DNA of 36,942 bases from Deltaproteobacteria bacterium (GTDB lineage Bacteria; Myxococcota_A; UBA9160; SMWR01): contig JAFDDG010000047.1 of the NCBI GenBank assembly GCA_019310965.1, forward strand, positions 1-36,942, read 5' to 3'. The notes beneath the pieces are model-generated. The model did not search any database and had not been told where the DNA came from. It saw only the letters and a list, made by a program, of their open reading frames with translations. The position numbers were made by a program, and so were the translations under genes. The number at the start of each line of letters is the position of its first letter. Within the stretch, counting starts at the first letter, position 1. Below are positions 33,988 to 36,942 of the stretch, piece by piece.

Positions 33988-35253
33988 GTGAACCGAAGAC
34001 ATTTCGTGAAGGCGATGGGAGCCGTGGGCGCGGCGGGCGTCGCGGGCAACATCGCGGCCTGGCCGGCAGGCGAGGCGCGCGCCGAAGGGGCGAGGCGCGC
34101 GCCGCGCAGCGAGAGCCAGGCCGCCTTTCGCGAACTCCTCGCCACCCTCGCGGAGATCGACGAAAGCTGGCTCGTCGCGGAGCGCGGAGTCCGCGAGGCG
34201 GACATTCCCCTCGCCCACCGCGCACTCGGCATGGTGTTGTCCGGCGCTCTCGATCTCTACCTCGAGGCCGACCCGGAGCGGCCGCATTTCACCCGCCTGA
34301 TCTCGCCGTTCCGCAAGTGGGGCGACAACCCCGACGGCATCTACTTCTTCACTTCGATTCGCGGCGATCGCCGCTACCGGATCCGCGGCCGGCGAGGTGC
34401 CGAGGTGTACCTGTCGTTCACCGTCCACGGCGGCGACGCCGAGGGACACTGGCCGAAGCGTGTGGTCGCGGACATGAACCTCCGCGACATGACGTTCGGG
34501 CCCGACGGCTCCTATGAAGTCGTGCTCGACGCGCAGAAGCCGTCGGGTGCACCGGGCAACTGGATGGCCCTCGCACCCGATGCCGGCTCCGTGGTGGCGC
34601 GTTTCTACTTTCTCAACGAAACCCCCGCCGCCGCCGACCCGACGATGCTCCCCGAGCTCTCCATCGAGCCCGAGGGATCGCTCGTGGGAGCGCCGAGTCC
34701 GCCGGACGACGCCATGATCGCTGCGCGCTATCGGCGCGTCGCGAACTGGCTGCGCTCGAAGTACGGCGGGCAGCTCTTGCGCACCCCCGGTCGCAAGATG
34801 CCATCCTGGAATTCGACGACGCCGAACCAGATCGGTTCCCCCCTCGATTGGAGCGACAGCCAAGGGGGCGGCTGGGGCGCTGTGGACATCGTCTACGCGG
34901 CGGGACCCTGGCAACTCGAAGCCGACGAGGCACTGGTGATCGAAGGCCGCATGCCGAAGTGCCTGTTTGCCAGCGTGGTGCTCTGGAACCCGTTCGGACA
35001 GACCGCCGACTACCGCTACCGAACGGTGTCGCTCAACAAGGTGCAGATGGAGCTTGCCGAAGACGGCGGCTACCGCGTGGTGGTCGCGAACACCGACCCC
35101 GGCGTGCCGAACTGGCTCGACACGGCGGGACGCCGCGAGGGAACGGTCTTCTGGCGCTTCATGCTGCCGGAGGAGTCGCCCGGCCGGCTCGACTGTCGGG
35201 TGGTGAAGACGGCGTCCCTGGCCGGCGCCGGCACGAGGAGGGCGAAGAGTTGA
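33988..35253 (+). CDS. DUF1214 protein with Tat signal
   Basis: The 421-residue protein starts at GTG with NRRHFVKAMGAVGAAGVAG, a twin-arginine signal (RRHFVK, hydrophobic core, AWPAGEARA cleavage region). The middle shows RYRIRGRRGAEVYLSFTVHG. The C-terminal DUF1214 domain runs from about residue 300: FASVVLWNPFGQTADYRYRT, NKVQMELAEDGGYRVVVANT, NWLDTAGRREGTVFWRFML. The domain's function is unknown; members often sit with DUF1254 or oxygenase genes. It starts 28 bp after the selenoprotein stop, so co-transcription is likely. Its own stop overlaps the start of the next gene. A 15-bp direct repeat (34070-34084/34090-34104) lies in the signal-cleavage region. Confidence 0.88.
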   Translation: MNRRHFVKAMGAVGAAGVAGNIAAWPAGEARAEGARRAPRSESQAAFRELLATLAEIDESWLVAERGVREADIPLAHRALGMVLSGALDLYLEADPERPHFTRLISPFRKWGDNPDGIYFFTSIRGDRRYRIRGRRGAEVYLSFTVHGGDAEGHWPKRVVADMNLRDMTFGPDGSYEVVLDAQKPSGAPGNWMALAPDAGSVVARFYFLNETPAAADPTMLPELSIEPEGSLVGAPSPPDDAMIAARYRRVANWLRSKYGGQLLRTPGRKMPSWNSTTPNQIGSPLDWSDSQGGGWGAVDIVYAAGPWQLEADEALVIEGRMPKCLFASVVLWNPFGQTADYRYRTVSLNKVQMELAEDGGYRVVVANTDPGVPNWLDTAGRREGTVFWRFMLPEESPGRLDCRVVKTASLAGAGTRRAKS

Positions 35254-35891
35254 AGCGTCGCGCGTTCCTGCAGTGGCTGGGTGTGGCGGGCCTGCTGCCC
35301 GTCGCTGCCGCGCGGGCGACGGCGGCGGCAGCGGTGGCGGCGAGTGCCCAGGGAGAGCCGGGCTCCGACGAGTTTCGACGCGTCGTGACCGGTGTCGATG
35401 CCGACGGCCACAGCGTCGTCGTGAGCAACGGCGTACCGCCGACTCAGCTGCACCCGCGTCATCCCCAGCAGGTGCTGACGGATCTCTGGATCACCGACGC
35501 GGTTCCCGCCGACCACTCGGCGCCCGTCGACCGCGAGTTCCAGTTCCAGCCCTCACCGGGAGGAGTGCACATCATCCGCAACAAGCTGCCTCCCGACGCT
35601 GTCATGTACAGCGACGAAGCAGGGCGACCACGCGTACCCGGGAAGCACGAGTACCTGCATCGCACGAAGGCCATCGACTTCATCCAGGTGCTGGACGGCG
35701 AGCTGTGGCTGATTCTCGAGGACGGCTCCGAGGTGCAACTCGTGGCCGGAGACTGCGTGGTGCAGAACGGCACGCTCCACGCCTGGCGCAATCGCAGCGA
35801 CGCGCCCGTCACCTTCCTGGCGGTGATGGTGGACGCGAACCCTGCAACCCTGCCCGCGACGCCCCTGGGCGCCGAGCCCGTTCACGGCTGA
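35250..35891 (+). CDS. Exported cupin-domain protein
   Basis: The start is TTG at 35250, overlapping the DUF1214 stop as TTGA, with AGGAGG about eight bases upstream. The 213-residue product begins KRRAFLQWLGVAGLLPVAAARA, a Tat-like signal, then an Ala-rich stretch and a signal-cleavage region near ASAQG. The cupin core is FIQVLDGELWLILEDGSEVQ and GDCVVQNGTLHAWRNRS, with a conserved H in GTLHAW. Motif 1 (HRTKAID) lacks the HxH pair, so a canonical metal site is doubtful. It resembles the cytosolic cupin at 32505. Without a TTG start the protein would lack a signal, so this call matters. The 220-bp gap to the next gene has a 6-bp hairpin, CTGGGG-loop-CCCCAG, at 35974-35992. Confidence 0.8.
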   Translation: MKRRAFLQWLGVAGLLPVAAARATAAAAVAASAQGEPGSDEFRRVVTGVDADGHSVVVSNGVPPTQLHPRHPQQVLTDLWITDAVPADHSAPVDREFQFQPSPGGVHIIRNKLPPDAVMYSDEAGRPRVPGKHEYLHRTKAIDFIQVLDGELWLILEDGSEVQLVAGDCVVQNGTLHAWRNRSDAPVTFLAVMVDANPATLPATPLGAEPVHG

Positions 35892-36111
35892 GCCGCGTGC
35901 CGGCCGGGGGTGCGGCCCTCGATCCGTCGCCGGAGCGCGCCAGCGAATCCACGGAGCAAGGGTGCCGCTCGAACTGGGGCCAATTTCCCCAGAAAGAGCC
36001 CCGGACTCTTGCGCCTCGTCCCCGAGCGCTGGACGGGATGCCGTGGAAGTAGTACGGATAAGGATTACCCGTTGCACCAGCCAGGGCCACGACCACCGAG
36101 GAGAGACGACC

Positions 36112-36942
36112 GTGACGAGCTTCTTCGACCGCTTTCGAGCGGTGGACACCGACACCCATGTGACCGAGCCCCCGGACCTGTGGACCTCGAGGGTTCCTCG
36201 CAAGTGGCAGGACCAGGTGCCCCGGATGGAGCGGCGGGGTGGGGAGGACCTGTGGATCATCGCCGGCGAGCCTGCCGGTGCGCCTGGCTACACCGCCATG
36301 GCGGGCTTCGACGGAACCGTGCCGGATCACCCCAAGACCTTCGACGAGTGCCCGCCCGCCACCTACGACGCCAAGGCCCGCCTCGAGCTCATGGACGCGG
36401 AGGGCATGTACGCCAACCTGCTCTACCCGAACACCGCCGGCTTCGGCTCGCAGCTCTTCCTGCGGCTCGATGAGCCCGAGCTGCAGCTCGCGTGCGTCCA
36501 GGCCTACAACGACTTCCTGATCGACTGGTGCAGCGCGGACCCAAAGCGCCTGATCCCGGTGATGGCGTCGCCCTTCTGGGACGTGGACGCCTGGGTGAAG
36601 GAGATCCAGCGCTGTGCCAAGCGCGGCCACCGCGCCGTCCTCGCCTGCAACCAGCCCCAGGACTGGGACCTCCCGACGCTCTGCGACAAACACTACGACC
36701 CGGTGTGGGCTGCGGCGCAGGACTGCGACCTCTCCATCAGCTTTCACATCGGCGGTGGATCTATGGAAGGTCTGATGGTCGACGCAGCGGGCCTCGGGAT
36801 GAAGACGAACTTCGCAAGGCTTTCCTCCCTGCTCTTCATGGGCAACGCCTGGCAGATCGCGGATCTGATCTTCGGCGGCGTCCCCCACCGCTTCCCGAAG
36901 CTCAAGATGGTCTCGGTGGAGAGCGCCGTCGGCTGGGTCACC
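36112..36942 (+). CDS. Amidohydrolase-2 family protein, truncated by window end
   Basis: The GTG at 36112 has GAGGAGA seven bases upstream. 277 residues are visible before the window ends. The N-terminus FFDRFRAVDTDTHVTEPPDLW carries D12, D14 and H16, the DxDxH metal variant of PF04909, and SISFHIGGGS has another likely metal histidine. Other blocks are NLLYPNTAGFG, YNDFLIDWCSADPKRLIPV and HYDPVWAAAQDCDLSISFHI, as in many uncharacterised amidohydrolases of lipid-degrading bacteria. It starts 220 bp after the exported cupin on the same strand, so it could belong to the selenoprotein operon. The substrate is unknown. Confidence 0.85.
   Translation, partial: MTSFFDRFRAVDTDTHVTEPPDLWTSRVPRKWQDQVPRMERRGGEDLWIIAGEPAGAPGYTAMAGFDGTVPDHPKTFDECPPATYDAKARLELMDAEGMYANLLYPNTAGFGSQLFLRLDEPELQLACVQAYNDFLIDWCSADPKRLIPVMASPFWDVDAWVKEIQRCAKRGHRAVLACNQPQDWDLPTLCDKHYDPVWAAAQDCDLSISFHIGGGSMEGLMVDAAGLGMKTNFARLSSLLFMGNAWQIADLIFGGVPHRFPKLKMVSVESAVGWVT

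Noticed and set aside
35974-35992. 6-bp hairpin CTGGGG/CCCCAG as a terminator
   Set aside because: The stem is short and is followed by AAAG instead of a T-run. It is noted only under the neighbouring gene.
1-36942. tRNA, rRNA, CRISPR arrays, integrase or phage genes
   Set aside because: None recognised on reading both strands; absence of short ncRNAs cannot be proven by eye.

Overview
The window is a gene-dense, high-GC stretch of a bacterial chromosome. It has no rRNA, tRNA, CRISPR array, phage genes or intact insertion sequence that I could see. The gene set suggests an uncultured soil or marine lineage of the old Deltaproteobacteria (Myxococcota/Binatota-like): LLM-type flavin oxidoreductases, amidohydrolase-2 proteins, an acyl-CoA synthetase with an alkyl-DHAP synthase, an RND pump, a selenoprotein, and Tat-exported DUF1214 and cupin proteins. 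This placement is an inference from gene content. The extracellular-lipoprotein and outer-membrane genes show a Gram-negative envelope.

Layout. 1-3.3 kb: the end of an amidohydrolase, a second amidohydrolase, an alpha/beta hydrolase and a PEBP-like protein. 3.4-5.5 kb: two adjacent LLM oxidoreductase genes; the upstream one is broken by a perfect 40-bp tandem duplication. 5.5-5.96 kb: a 460-bp gene-free stretch with inverted and direct repeats. 5.96-11.8 kb: a compact three-gene RND efflux operon (adaptor, pump, outer-membrane channel). 11.9-15.8 kb: a secreted cysteine-rich DUF3604 protein facing an ABC-F ATPase. 16-20.7 kb: GST, SDR, a periplasmic solute-binding protein, an M48 lipoprotein peptidase and HspQ. 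20.7-20.8 kb: a 113-bp palindrome that contains the stop codons of both convergent neighbours. 20.8-25.6 kb: acyl-CoA synthetase, alkyl-DHAP synthase and fatty acyl-CoA reductase on one strand, which read together as an ether-lipid locus. 25.9-29.4 kb: a MOSC protein and two coupled MFS transporters. 29.7-32.4 kb: an NTF2-like protein coupled to an APH-type kinase, and a third LLM enzyme. 32.5-36.9 kb: a cytosolic cupin, then a selenoprotein (in-frame UGA), a Tat-exported DUF1214 protein, an exported cupin and the start of another amidohydrolase.

How the genes work together. The strongest system is the ether-lipid locus: activation of a fatty acid, reduction of the acyl-CoA to a fatty alcohol, and exchange of that alcohol for the acyl group of acyl-DHAP. 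The FAR and AGPS reading frames overlap by 13 nt. The second system is the selenoprotein locus. Two reading frames that look like separate small genes are one 284-residue GrdB/PrdB-like protein with Sec171 in a UxxC motif and a SECIS-like hairpin right after the UGA. It appears to be co-transcribed with two exported proteins of unknown chemistry.
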